From contig CAWGMT010000025.1 of NCBI GenBank assembly GCA_963823675.1, positions 496,001-560,000 on the forward strand: a stretch of DNA of 64,000 nt. Direction: 5' to 3'. The stretch is from CAWGMT01 sp963823675. Its GTDB lineage: Bacteria; Planctomycetota; Planctomycetia; Isosphaerales; Isosphaeraceae. Position numbers and translations under genes: made by a program. This document shows, in pieces, positions 29,701 to 39,271 of this stretch. The notes beneath the pieces were generated by a model that saw only the letters and a program-made list of their open reading frames with translations, was not told the DNA's origin and did not search any database. Positions within the stretch are counted from its first letter, which is position 1, and each line of letters begins with the position of its first letter.

Positions 29701-32700
29701 CGTTCGAGATGCCGGCACCGGACAACCCTGCTCCGTTGTCGGCGATGGTGCTGTTCTCGACCGTGAGCCAGCCCCGATTCTGGATGGCTCCGCCGGAGAA
29801 ATCCACAATGTCGCACTCGTTGAGCGTCAGGGTGGCGGCCAAATCGTTTATGATACCGCCGAGATGTGAAGACAGGCCCGAGATGGTTAGGCCCGAGATT
29901 GTGGCCGTGTTGAAGTTGTCAACAATAATGCCATTCCCGCCGATCGTCAGGGCGTTCGCCCCAGGGCCTTGAAGAATCACCTCGGAGGAGGGGCTGCTCA
30001 GTCCTATTGCGTCAGGCAGATCGATGATCTGGGGATTCGAGGGGTTGAAGATGGCCGGGTCGAATGTAATCAAACTGCCGGCGAGGTTGGGATTGGCGTT
30101 GGCCTGATTGAGGACGTAGACCAGGTCGCCGGAATTGCCCGACCCCGAGCCCGTCGTGCCCGTGCTTTCGACGGTGTAGACGGTGGGAGCGCCGATCGCG
30201 CTCGGTCGCTCGAAGGCCCCGATGTTGACCGTCCCGTTGATGATTCGCGGGAATCCGACGCCGCGCTGGTCGTAGGCCAGGGGCTGGCCGGTGGCAGGAT
30301 CGACAGCCAAAGCGTTGCTACCGGAGTCAATGGCCGGACTGCCGGCCAGGAGGGCAATGGTCTGGGTCGGTCCGCCGTTGTTGGCCAGTGGGCCCAAGCG
30401 TGGGTTGACACCAACCAAATTGCCATTGCTCCCATCGATCAAGCCCCCTGAGCCTGAGGCACCGCTGCCGATCAAGTTGTACGAACTGGCTGGGGAGACT
30501 GCCACGCCGCCGATGTCGGCGCCGATGGCGACAGTGCTTGAGCCGAAGAGGTTGACGTTGTTGGCGATGATCGTGTTTTCGAGGGTGGCAGTGCCTCCGG
30601 TTCCATCATAAAGCCCGCTCCCCTGCGGAACGGGCGATGAGCTTATGTTGTAGGCGATTGTCGTGTTGACGGTCGTGAGCGAACCCAAGTTGTAAATGCC
30701 GCCGCCGTTACCCTCAAACTGGATGCCGTTGTCGGCAATGGTGCAATTGGCGATCGTTAGCGCGCTGAGCGTACGTAGATGCCCCCGCCCGCACGTAAGG
30801 CATTATTGCCAGCGATCGTGCTGTTGACCGCCGTCGCCGTGCCCGAATTGTAGATGCCGCCGCCGCGGACGGTGCTGTAGCCGACCGAAGTTCCATTGCC
30901 GGCGATGGTGCTGTCAGTCACCGTGAGTTTGCCCGAGTTGTTGATACCCGCGCCATTGGAAGCACCGTTGCCGGTGATCGTGCCGTTGTTGATTGTCAGG
31001 GCACCCGCGTTGTTGATGCCACCGCCGCTATTGCTGGCGTTGTTGCTGGCGACGGTGCTGTCCGTGACCGTGAGCGAGCCCGCGTTGTTGATGCCGCCGC
31101 CGTTGGTCGCCGAACCCGCCGTGACTGTGAGGGCGGAGAGGCTCGCCGTTGTGCCGCTGTTGACCTGGAATACCTCTACCGAGTTGTTGCCGCTGATCGT
31201 CAGGAGGCTCGCACCGGGACCTTGGATCACTTCCGGCCCATCCGATTCACTCAGCACCAGCGTGCTGGAGAGGGTGATCGTCTGCGGCGTCGCGAAGACT
31301 GTCGGGTCGAAGTTGATGACGCTGCCTGCCGAACCGGGGTCCGAGTTGGCCTCGAGGATGGCATAAGGGAGTGAGCCCAGGCCGCCGCCGGCGGTGTTGA
31401 TAACTGTCAGGTTGATCGGGACCGAGACACCGTTGACCGTAAAGTAGTCATCAGCGATCGAGACGGGGGTGCTCGTCGTGTTCTCGATCAACTGGCTGGT
31501 GCCGTCGGCATTGATCGTGTTGCCGCCCAGATCGGTGGGCGTACCCAGATCGACGCTGCCGCCGTTGATCTGGATGGCCGGCTGGTCGTAGCTGCTGGAT
31601 TGGTCGATCGTGCTGTCGCGGACGACGAGGCTGCCGCCGTTGACGACGATGGTTGGGTCGTCGGTCGAGGTTGTGGCTGTCACGTTTTCGAGCAGAACAG
31701 TTCCGGAGTTGACGACGAGCGCGGGCGAGAAGCCCCAGAAGAAGATGGGGTTCCCGACGTTGCCGCGGACGCTGACCGCACCAGTGGTGACAGTGTCGTA
31801 CAGCGTGGCCCTGCCGCTCGCCGGCCCGTTGAGAGTCACTGCGACGCCCGGGGGAGCCGTGACATAGATGGGCTCGGTGGCGCCGCTGAAGATGTTGACG
31901 CTGTGGTAGGTCGTATTGGAGAGGTCGAGCGTGACGGTGAGCCGTGCAGGGTTCTGGGTGTTCTGGGTGACACCGGCGACGGCCGTCGCCGCGGCGGTTA
32001 GGGAACCTGTCGAGGTCGCCTGCAGCGTGATTGAGGCGCCCGAAGGCGGAGCGTTGTTGGCCAGCGATTGAATGATAGAATGGACGAACAATTCGTTCGT
32101 CGCGTCCCCCGCCGTTAGGACAACGCCGGTCGCGTTCACTGTGGGGCTCAGAATGACGGATTGTATGACCAGTCCACTGAGGCTCGTGAAGTTGCCCGAG
32201 ACGGCGCCGCCAGGCTCGGCGGTCAGGACCTGGAATGTGGCGCCAACGGACGGCACAAACCCACCGACCGTGGTGACATCGAGCGAGCCGCTGAGCGAGG
32301 CGGTGCCCGTGACCGATAGCGGGTAAAACGGTGACGCACCAAGCTGGACGTTCAGGGAGCCCAGCGCCGTCTGCGTGTAGTTGCCGACGATGTAGGGAGT
32401 CAGAGCGCTCCCTGCAAGGATCTGGCCGGAGTTCATGACGTTGCCGTCGACCGTTCCGCCGGAGAAACTAACTCCCGAGCCGATTGTCAGGGTGCCGACG
32501 CTAATGATCCCATCATTACCGAACACCCCCGTGCCGACATCGGATGTCACTGTTACGTCACCAGTGCAAGTGAAGCTCTCGTTCGACTCGATGCCGAGCA
32601 CTCCACCGGAATCGAGGCCTATGTACGCGCCTTCCATGCACGTCGCTGCGCTGCCGATTTCCAGTGCCGTGCCGATGATGCTAAGCCCGCCCTCGATCAT

Positions 32701-33472
32701 CAATCCCCCGTCGGCCTCCACGCTTGATGAGGTGTCGAGCGCGCTACCGCTGTTCATGGTCAGCAGTCCGTCGACCACGAAGGGGTAACCAGTGCCCTGC
32801 AGCTCGCCGCCTGTATCGATCGTCAGTGATCCAAGGAAGGTCAGGAGACCGTCGCGCGATGACGGCGGTGGCTCGAAGCTCACCTGGTCATCGATCTCCG
32901 TGTTGCCCGAGCAGGAAAAGCTCCCGTCTACTTGGCAGTACTGAAGCCGGAGTGTGCCAGTTGAGTCGAGCACCGACGTGCTCGTCAGGGTCGTGAGGGA
33001 CAGCAGAAGATTCGTCCCTGCGTCCGCGGTGATCGTCCCCGTGATCTCGGCGGCGGAAGAATAGCCTTCCACATAGAGGTTTCCGGAGGCAAGATGCAAC
33101 GTAGCAGGGCTCAGCAGGCTGAACGCGCCCGAGATGTTAGAAACAGGCTGGGAGGGAGAGCCCGTGCCGATCGTTAGTGACCCGTTGCTGATGTCCAAGT
33201 TCGCCGCGCAGTTCAGGCTGCCGACCGCGTCTCGACGCCGACGTATCGTGTGTGACGGTGATACGCGAAAAACCGATCACGGCATCATCTCCGGCTCCCG
33301 GAACAACGCCGCCCGACCACATCGCTGCGTTGTCCCAGTCGCCGCTCAGGTCGCTGGCCCAGGTGATTGTGGAGAGCAAGGTCCGTTCCTCGAGCCAGCT
33401 CAGCGTTGGCCGGAAACGACGGCGAAGCACGGGGGTTGAGGTGTGTGGCGAGCGGTGGATCTTCCGGCGCAT
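23762..33472 (-). CDS. Giant LEPR-XLL surface protein with Pmp-like beta-helix, PKD domains and S53 (sedolisin) peptidase
   Basis: About 3,236 codons once four indels are allowed. From N to C: LEPR-XLL-type start (RPTLSWLEERTLLS, near 33410); GDWDNAAMWSGGVVPGAGDD sheet region; right-handed beta-helix with GGGInNxG...nnTIxxN repeats like chlamydial Pmp proteins; three choice-of-anchor-Q-like modules ending DQRGxGFPRxxNGTVNIGA (about 30220, 29190, 27850); PKD domains (27840-27500, 26650-26080); a run of SGNAxVxxxG repeats (26080-25330); an S53 peptidase (25320-24190) with Glu/Asp in WEVEEALDVEWAHA, Asp in ASTGDYGAA and Ser in VGGTSLSAPAWAG; and a C-terminal tail. Indels: +1 near 33232, -1 near 30764, +1 near 26989, -1 near 26790. 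Net shift is zero. Exported, probably surface anchored. Confidence 0.85.
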
Positions 33473-33681
33473 GGGGGCTTCTCTTGGGCTGAAGGAATGA
33501 AACAGAATCCCGGATGAAATCAGGCGATCGTTGACCCGGGTGCGCAGACCGAGCGCCCGGACCTATCGAGGTCCTCTGCTTAAGAAGGCAAGAAACAGCA
33601 GAAACGCCCGGCAACCTCGCTTCCTGGAACCCTGGTGCCGGCTTGGGTTTTCACGGGCGGGCTCGACTGCGAGCCGCACGA

Positions 33682-36600
33682 TTACGGCTTCGAGAGTTGT
33701 TTGGTGGTTGCCTCCTTCTTGTTGGTTGGCCTTGGGTGATTGGTCACGCCCAGCAGGGCCGCGGCCTGGTCGGGGCGGCCCGTTTGCTGGTACAAGAGGA
33801 CCAACCGTTCGGCCGCCTCGGTCAGAAGAGGCTGGCCTTCACTCGGGATCGTCGCCTCACGAGCTTTCATCGCCTCGTAGCCCTGCACGATCAGGGGCTC
33901 AGCCTCGGCGAGCTTGCCCTGGCCCAGGAGCGCTCCGCCGAGCATCGACCGGGTATTCAAGGTGTTCCAGGCGTTGGGCTGGGTCTTTTCGCGGACGGCC
34001 AGGCTTCCCCGAAGGATCAGCTCGGCCTCCGGCCATTTCTCCTGCTTCAGTAGGTTCCAGCCGAGCTGGGCCATCCACCCGGCGGTACGAGGGTCGTCCG
34101 GGCCGAATGACTTACGGGCCTTCGCCAGTACTTCGCGGTAGAGTGGTTCGGACCGGGGGAACTGACCGGATGCGTCGTAGGCCGCGGCGAGTACCGTCGT
34201 GAGGCGCCCTAGCTGCGCCATGGCATCAGGCCGATCCCGGGCGCGCCGCAGGACCTCTTCCAGCAGCCGCGCCCCTTCCGCGGGGCGCCCCACACGGTGG
34301 TAGTTCCTACCCAGGTTGGCTTGAGCCACCAGCGTCTTGGGGTGATCGGAGCCGAGTGCGGCTATCCTCTGCTTCAGGGCGTGTTCGAAAAGGGGAGTGG
34401 CGCGAGCGGGATCACCCGACTTCCCGTAAGCCGTGGCGAGGTTGGTGCGGCTGTTGATCGTGTGAGGATGATCGGGTCCGAGCTTCGATTCCCGCAGCTT
34501 GAGCGTCTTTTCAAGCAAGGGGATCGCCTCCGCCGGGCGGCCAGCGTTGTTGAGAGCGAATGCAAGGTTATTGCGACTCAGCAGCACCTTGGGGTCGTCC
34601 GGGCCGAGTCTCGCCTCGCGCGCCTTGAGTGTCGCCTCGAACAGGCTGAGTGATTCGGCATTGCGGCCGGCGTCGCTGAATGCCGCAGCGAGGCAATTCT
34701 GCGTGCTGAGCGTGGCGTCGTGGTCGGGGCCGAGCTTCGATTTCCGCGCTTCCAGTGTCCGCTCGAGGAGTGGGACTGCGCGGGCCAGGTCTCCCATCCT
34801 CTCGTAGGCTACGGCGAGGTTGTTCTGGGCATCAAGCGTATCGTCGTGGTCGGGGCCGAGCGTCGCTTGCCGCCGCGTGAGCACCGCCTCCAATAGTGCG
34901 AGCGCCTCGGAAGTGCGGCCGGCGTTGATGTAGGCTTCGCCGAGCCTGTTCCCGGTGGCGAGCGTATCGTCGTGATCCCGGCCGAGCGCCGCCTGCCGTA
35001 CGGCAAGAGCCTTCTCGAGAGTGTCGGCCGCCTGCGCGGGCAGACCCAATTGATCGAGTGTCCGGCCGAGGGCGTCGAGTAACGCGCCCTTGATCTTCGG
35101 CGACCCGGTGAACTCGGCGTCCAGCTTCGCCGCCGCCGCTGTGAGCAGGTCCATTACCTTCAGTTCGCGACCATCCTGTTCAGGGTCGGGCCGCTGGAAC
35201 GCATCGACCAGGAACCGGCCTACCGCCTCGGCCTGCTCGTGGGCTCGGGACTCGGCCTCCCGCGCGGTGGTGGCGGCCGCGAGCTGCACTCGAGCCCGGT
35301 CGCGCTGCCGCACCGCCTCGGCGCTGCTCGCGAGCGATCAGGAGTGTGCTGGTGGCCAGAGCCGCGACGGCCAGTAGAAGGAAAAACACCCCCATCGCTA
35401 CCACCGTACGGTGCCGCCGCGCCCACTTAGCCGCCCGCTCCAGCAAGGCCGGCCGCTTGGCCTTGATCGGCTTATTATCCAGGAACCGCCGCAGATCGTC
35501 GGCGAGCTCTTGCGCCGTGGCATACCGCGACTCAGCCTCCTTGCTCATCGCCTTGAGGATGATCGTCTCCAGCTCGCGCGGGATCGAGCTGTTGAGTTGC
35601 CGGGGCGATCGCGGCTCCTCGTCGGCGATCCGGCGCAGCAATTCTTGCCGGTCACGACTCTCGAAGGCCGGCTGCAAGGTCATCAGCTCGTAGAGCGTCA
35701 CGCCCAACGAGTAGATGTCCGTGCGGGCGTCGATGAGCACCCGTCGGCCTAGCGCCTGCTCGGGGCTCATGTACCGCAAGGTCCCGATCACGTCGCCGGT
35801 GATCGTCAGGCCGCTATCGCTCTGGAGCCGGGCCAGGCCGAAATCGGTGACCCAGAGGTGGCCCCTGGCGTTGACCATCAGGTTGGCGGGTTTGATGTCG
35901 CGGTGGATGATGCCTTCTTGATGGGCGTGCTCGAGTGCTAGGGCGGCCTCGATGCCCAGGCGGGCTACGTTGCGGAAATAGGCGCGATTACGTGTGGAGG
36001 GGGTCGTTGGCGAGGGCGTTGGGCGCTCGGTGGGGGGCAGCGGGAGACCTTCGGTCCGGGCGCGGCCGGGGTCGGGAGACCCGCGCCCAACGGGAGTTGG
36101 AGTCCCGGCTTTAGCCGGTCCGCGGACCGCCTGAAGGCGGGACTCCAGCGAGGATTCGGATTCCGCCTCAAGGCCGGACTTCAGCGGGGATCCGGATTCC
36201 GCCTCAAGGCGCGACTCCAGCAGGCACCCCGATACCGGGTGATGGCCGGGCTCGAGCGCCTCCCCCTCACCCGCCCTTCGGGCACCCTCTCCCCCTTGGG
36301 GCGAGGGGAGAATACCGCCGGTTTCCACGGCATTCGCCGCCCCCTCACCCGCCCCTTCTCCCCTGGGGGAGAAGATATCCGAAGGACAGATGAGGGGGGA
36401 CTGCCTTCGCGCACCCTCGCCGACCCCCTCACCCCCCACATCCTGTGGGGACCTCTCCCCGGAGGGGCGAGGGGGCGACGGGAGAATTTCGCCCGACCCT
36501 GTGGCATTCTCGCGCCCACCTTGTTCCTTGCCCTCGAGCTGGCGCAGGTCGCGAATCACCTCGGCCAGGCTGCGGCCCTCGATGAACTGCATGGCATAAT

Positions 36601-37098
36601 AATGCACGCCCTGCTCGCAGCCCACCCAGAAGACCGGCACGATATTCGTATGGTGCAACTGGGCCGCGGCCTGGGCCTCAGTCTTGAAACGCCGGAGCTG
36701 CTGGGGGTCGAGCGCGGCTGCGAACGGCAAGACCTTGAGGGCGACCCGGCGGCCCAGCGACATTTGCTCGGCCTCATAGACGACGCCCATGCCGCCACGG
36801 CCAACTTCACGGAGGATCCGGAAGTCGCCCAGGGTCCCCAGGGCGGTCTCCCGGGGGCCCAAACCCGGGGCACACCCCGCGCCGCCAGGCGGCTGGCGGA
36901 GACGCCAAATTCGGCCATCACTTCTATGGCCGGCAGCAGCCGGGCCAGTGACTCGGCGTGCTCGGGATACCGGGCCAGGATCGCCGCGCAATCGACCGGA
37001 TCGCCCGCTTGCAGCCGGTTTGCCACTTCCTCGAGCACGTCGTCGAGGATTGGATCAGACCGATTGGTTACGGCAGAATCGTGCACGGCGCTGCTCAT
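33682..37098 (-). CDS. Ser/Thr protein kinase with TPR array and a repeat-derived insert (two compensating indels)
   Basis: N-terminal planctomycete kinase leader (DDVLEEVANRLQAGDPVDCA), then kinase: VGRGGMGVVYEAEQ, VALKVLP, catalytic HRDIKPANLM, metal DFGLARL, GTLRYMSPEQ and DIYSLGVTLYELM. A transmembrane helix (VVAMGVFFLLLAVAALATST) is followed by about ten TPR repeats of 42 residues with LGPDHDDTLxxxNNLAxAY (kinesin-light-chain type). Between helices alpha-D and alpha-E sits a ~170-residue insert coded by intergenic-type repeats (36000-36520). Indels: one base lost near 36849-36880 between ASRLAARGV and APGLGPRET, and one gained near 35320-35345 between LLIARE and AEAVRQRDR; the total length is a multiple of three. 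ATG 37098 follows AGGGAGG by seven bases and a putative ECF promoter. Confidence 0.85.
36000..36520. repeat. Composite of intergenic palindromic repeats inside the kinase coding sequence
   Basis: Contains three copies of a CCCTCACC...CTCTCCCC(N)GGGG-type palindrome (36260-36312, 36338-36373, 36424-36475); a 36-bp tandem pair around ggattccgcctcaaggc (36150-36185 and 36186-36221) with a partial upstream copy (36128-36149); tttagccggtccgcggaccg (36111-36130); and ggggtcgggagacccgcgcc (36068-36087), nearly identical to 43648-43667. The whole block is open in the kinase frame. Confidence 0.75.
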
Positions 37099-37117
37099 CG
37101 CGAGACCTCCCTACCCA

Positions 37118-37148
37118 GGGTTCTGCGAAAGGAACCGGAAAGGTGACA
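37118..37148 (-). promoter_or_regulatory. Putative ECF-type promoter of the TPR kinase
   Basis: On the minus strand: TGTCACCT (37148-37141), ten unshared bases, TTTCGCAGAACCC (37130-37118), then 19 bases to the ATG that include TAGGGAGG. The same two blocks at the same spacing precede the ECF sigma factor gene (39253-39223). TGTCAC-like -35 elements are known for ECF sigma factors; assigning the second block as the -10 is inference. Confidence 0.6.
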
Positions 37149-37370
37149 CTTTTTATCGGAAAAGTTCTCAATTCGACGAGGTGCTGGTGATGGTGGGGAT
37201 GATAATGGGGAAGTTGGGGAAATGCCAGGAGGATGGAGTTGACAACTGGCAGGGATGGTGCCGCCCTGGATGCGGTCTACGGCCAAGGTGAACGGCACTG
37301 AAGGATTAAGATTAAGAGTAGGATTAAGATTCGGAGGAGGATTGCGAGTGAGCTAAGGATCAAGAGTGCC

Positions 37371-37837
37371 TCAGCCCGAATTCGCTCGGCGGTTATCTTG
37401 CTGCGGCTTCGCCACGTTGGGGATGTTCGCCGATCGGCGCAGAGCCCGGCGCAGGTTAATAAGCGCCGGAGAGTTCAGATGCAAAGTCACCACGGTAGCG
37501 CGGCCGGTGGCGGTTCGTCCCTCGATCTGCAAGAAGTCCGCGCTCCAGGCGAAGTGGCGCGGCCAGCGCTGGCGGCGCGGGTTGAACAGGGGGACGGTTC
37601 GCCCGGTTTGCGGATCGGGCGCCTGCGTCTTGCCGTACTTGTGGCCGTTACAAGCCGGGCAAGCCCAGGCGAGTTCGGCCGTTTTGTGCTCCGTGCGCCG
37701 AGCACCCGGGGGAGAACGTGCTCGCAGACGAACGGAGCACACGAGTAGCTTGCGGGATGCCGACAGTACTCGCAACAGTTGGCGGCGCGGCCGCGCACCT
37801 CGCGCCGGACGAGCGGCGGGATCGCCTCACGCGCCAT
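37371..37837 (-). CDS. HNH endonuclease family protein, broken by one missing base
   Basis: About 155 codons. The HNH region is clear: RREVRGRAANCCEYCRHPAS, FVCEHVLPR (His of the motif), then ELAWACPACNGHKYGKTQAP, and DPQTGRTVPLFNPRRQRWPR with HFAWSADFLQIEGRTATGRA, all typical of the small HNH proteins of planctomycetes and cyanobacteria. The CxxC pairs (CEYC, CPAC) would bind a structural Zn. The two halves lie in different frames; one C lost from the coding-strand run at 37708-37712 joins them, and the span (467) fits a one-base loss. ATG 37837 lies within the end of the upstream partner gene (11-base overlap), so the two are cotranscribed. Confidence 0.82.
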
Positions 37838-38225
37838 CCCTGCTGCCTTTGGAGCCGATTTTTGCCTTTACGGCTCGCACGGATTTCTTCCAGCGCCACG
37901 CCAGCTCCACAATCGCTTGCGCATGCGCGGCGTCAAGGCGCTGGACCTCCTGCGCCAGCGACTGGTATTCGTCTAGCTCGCTTGGAGTCAGCGTTCCGCG
38001 CTCGCTTCGGACGATCAACGCCTTGAGGCGACGCTCCGCTGTCGCCGTCAGCCGGCAGCTTGCGGCGCGGACCAGACTTGCTTCGTCAGGCCCCTCATTC
38101 CCAGGTTCCCCGCGGCGCGCGGCCAACCGGCGATCCAATTCACGCACCTGCGCGGGCGACAGATGATCGACCGCCTCGAGGATTTGCTCAAAGCTTACCG
38201 TATTCCGTGCCAAGGGCGCGGCCAT
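37827..38225 (-). CDS. Small helical partner protein of the HNH nuclease, function unknown
   Basis: A 132-residue, almost wholly alpha-helical protein: SFEQILEAVDHLSPAQVREL near the N-terminus, then RRLKALIVRSERGTLTPSEL and DEYQSLAQEVQRLDAAHAQA. I recall such proteins next to small HNH genes in other planctomycetes and cyanobacteria, but know no function; an inhibitor or adaptor of the nuclease is a guess. GGAG seven bases before ATG 38225 decides the start; the frame extends upstream to 38363 with unlikely sequence. Overlaps the HNH gene by 11 bases. Confidence 0.7.
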   Translation of the reverse strand: MAAPLARNTVSFEQILEAVDHLSPAQVRELDRRLAARRGEPGNEGPDEASLVRAASCRLTATAERRLKALIVRSERGTLTPSELDEYQSLAQEVQRLDAAHAQAIVELAWRWKKSVRAVKAKIGSKGSRDGA

Positions 38226-38578
38226 GGCGAGTTCTCCTTGACGATCCATCAATCGTACCCCAAAACCGCCGCGGGGTGAACTCTCCGCGAAACCAAGGCC
38301 ATGATAGCACCCGGCCGCCTGCGAGCCTGGACAAACGGACGGGAAAACCCGGTCCACTTCCACCTCGGTGTCGGTTGCATAACCGACGAGTCATCTCGGA
38401 TTCAACCGAAACGCAATTTACACCATTTTCCGTGTCCCTCCGTGCTGTCGGTGGTTGAGAATTCCTCAATCTTCTCCTTTCGTGTCTTTCGATATTTTCG
38501 TGGTTATTTTTCCGGCTTACTCACGGGGCGTTCCGGGTTCCGAACTGTGTACGGAACCTCTCACGGCGGTCGCTCGCC
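38226..38578. other. Intergenic stretch with CGTGTCTTTCG...CGTGGTT element
   Basis: No gene. At 38425-38510 lie two stretches of the common non-coding kind: ttttccgtgtccctccgtgc with gtcggtggttga, and tcctttcgtgtctttcgata with ttttcgtggtta. Similar pieces occur at 150-185 and 53574-53606. Confidence 0.5.
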
Positions 38579-39202
38579 TTACTCGGGCTGTACGTCGAGC
38601 CGGCGCCGTAGGCGCTCCAGGGCGCGGCGATGGCGCGTCTTGACCGCGGCCTCGCTGATGCCCAGCACGGCGGCGATCTCCTTCGTCGTGAGCTGCTCCA
38701 GGTACCGCAGCACCAGGACCTCGCGGTCGCGCGGCTCGAGAGACTCGAGCGCGGACTGTACCCGCTCGCGGAGCTCGGACTCCAGCGCCCGCGCGCTGGG
38801 GCTGCTCCCGGAATTGACCAGGCGCTCGGCCAGGGCCACTTCCGAGTCGTCCGGCAGGTCGAAGATCCGCAGTTGCTCGCGGTCAACGCTGCGGCGCTTC
38901 GCCTGGAGATGGAAGCGGTGGAGCTGAAGCAGCCGCTCCCAGGCGAACTGGCGGAGCCAGGGGTAGAACGGCAACGGCCGGTTTTTGAGATAGTCGGAAA
39001 GGCTCTGCGCGGCGTCGGCCAGGGCCTCTTTGACCACATCGGAGGGATCGACGCGCGCGGCCATGCGGCGGTCGATCCGGAGGGCGACCATCTGCCGCAG
39101 CCGGGCCCGGTGCCGCGCCAGCAGTTGCTGGCGAGCCGATCGATCGCCGGCGCCGGCACGATCGAGCAATTCTTCGGTGTCGGGCTGGTGCGCTGCGGTC
39201 AT
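38579..39202 (-). CDS. ECF sigma factor (planctomycete SigZ/ECF kinase-associated type)
   Basis: A 207-residue ECF sigma factor: region 2 (DRSARQQLLARHRARLRQMV; DPSDVVKEALADAAQSLSDY; PWLRQFAWERLLQLHRFHL) and region 4 (LEPRDREVLVLRYLEQLTTK, EIAAVLGISEAAVKTRHRRA). No anti-sigma factor is beside it. It and the TPR kinase at 33682-37098 share an upstream bipartite motif, so it probably drives its own gene and that kinase. ATG 39202 follows a G-rich leader (TAGGGGG). Separated from the kinase by the HNH pair, all on the minus strand. Confidence 0.88.
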   Translation of the reverse strand: MTAAHQPDTEELLDRAGAGDRSARQQLLARHRARLRQMVALRIDRRMAARVDPSDVVKEALADAAQSLSDYLKNRPLPFYPWLRQFAWERLLQLHRFHLQAKRRSVDREQLRIFDLPDDSEVALAERLVNSGSSPSARALESELRERVQSALESLEPRDREVLVLRYLEQLTTKEIAAVLGISEAAVKTRHRRALERLRRRLDVQPE

Positions 39203-39222
39203 CCGGTGTTGCCCCCTATGTT

Positions 39223-39253
39223 GGGTTCTGCGAAATGGGCGAAGCAGGTGACA
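39223..39253 (-). promoter_or_regulatory. Putative ECF-type promoter, autoregulatory
   Basis: Minus strand: TGTCACCT (39253-39246), ten unshared bases, TTTCGCAGAACCC (39235-39223), then 20 bases to the ATG including TAGGGGG. Matches the kinase upstream motif at 37118-37148 block for block while the N10 spacer differs, as expected of a conserved promoter rather than a recent duplication. Confidence 0.6.
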
Positions 39254-39271
39254 GGTCCGGCAGAAAAGGGC

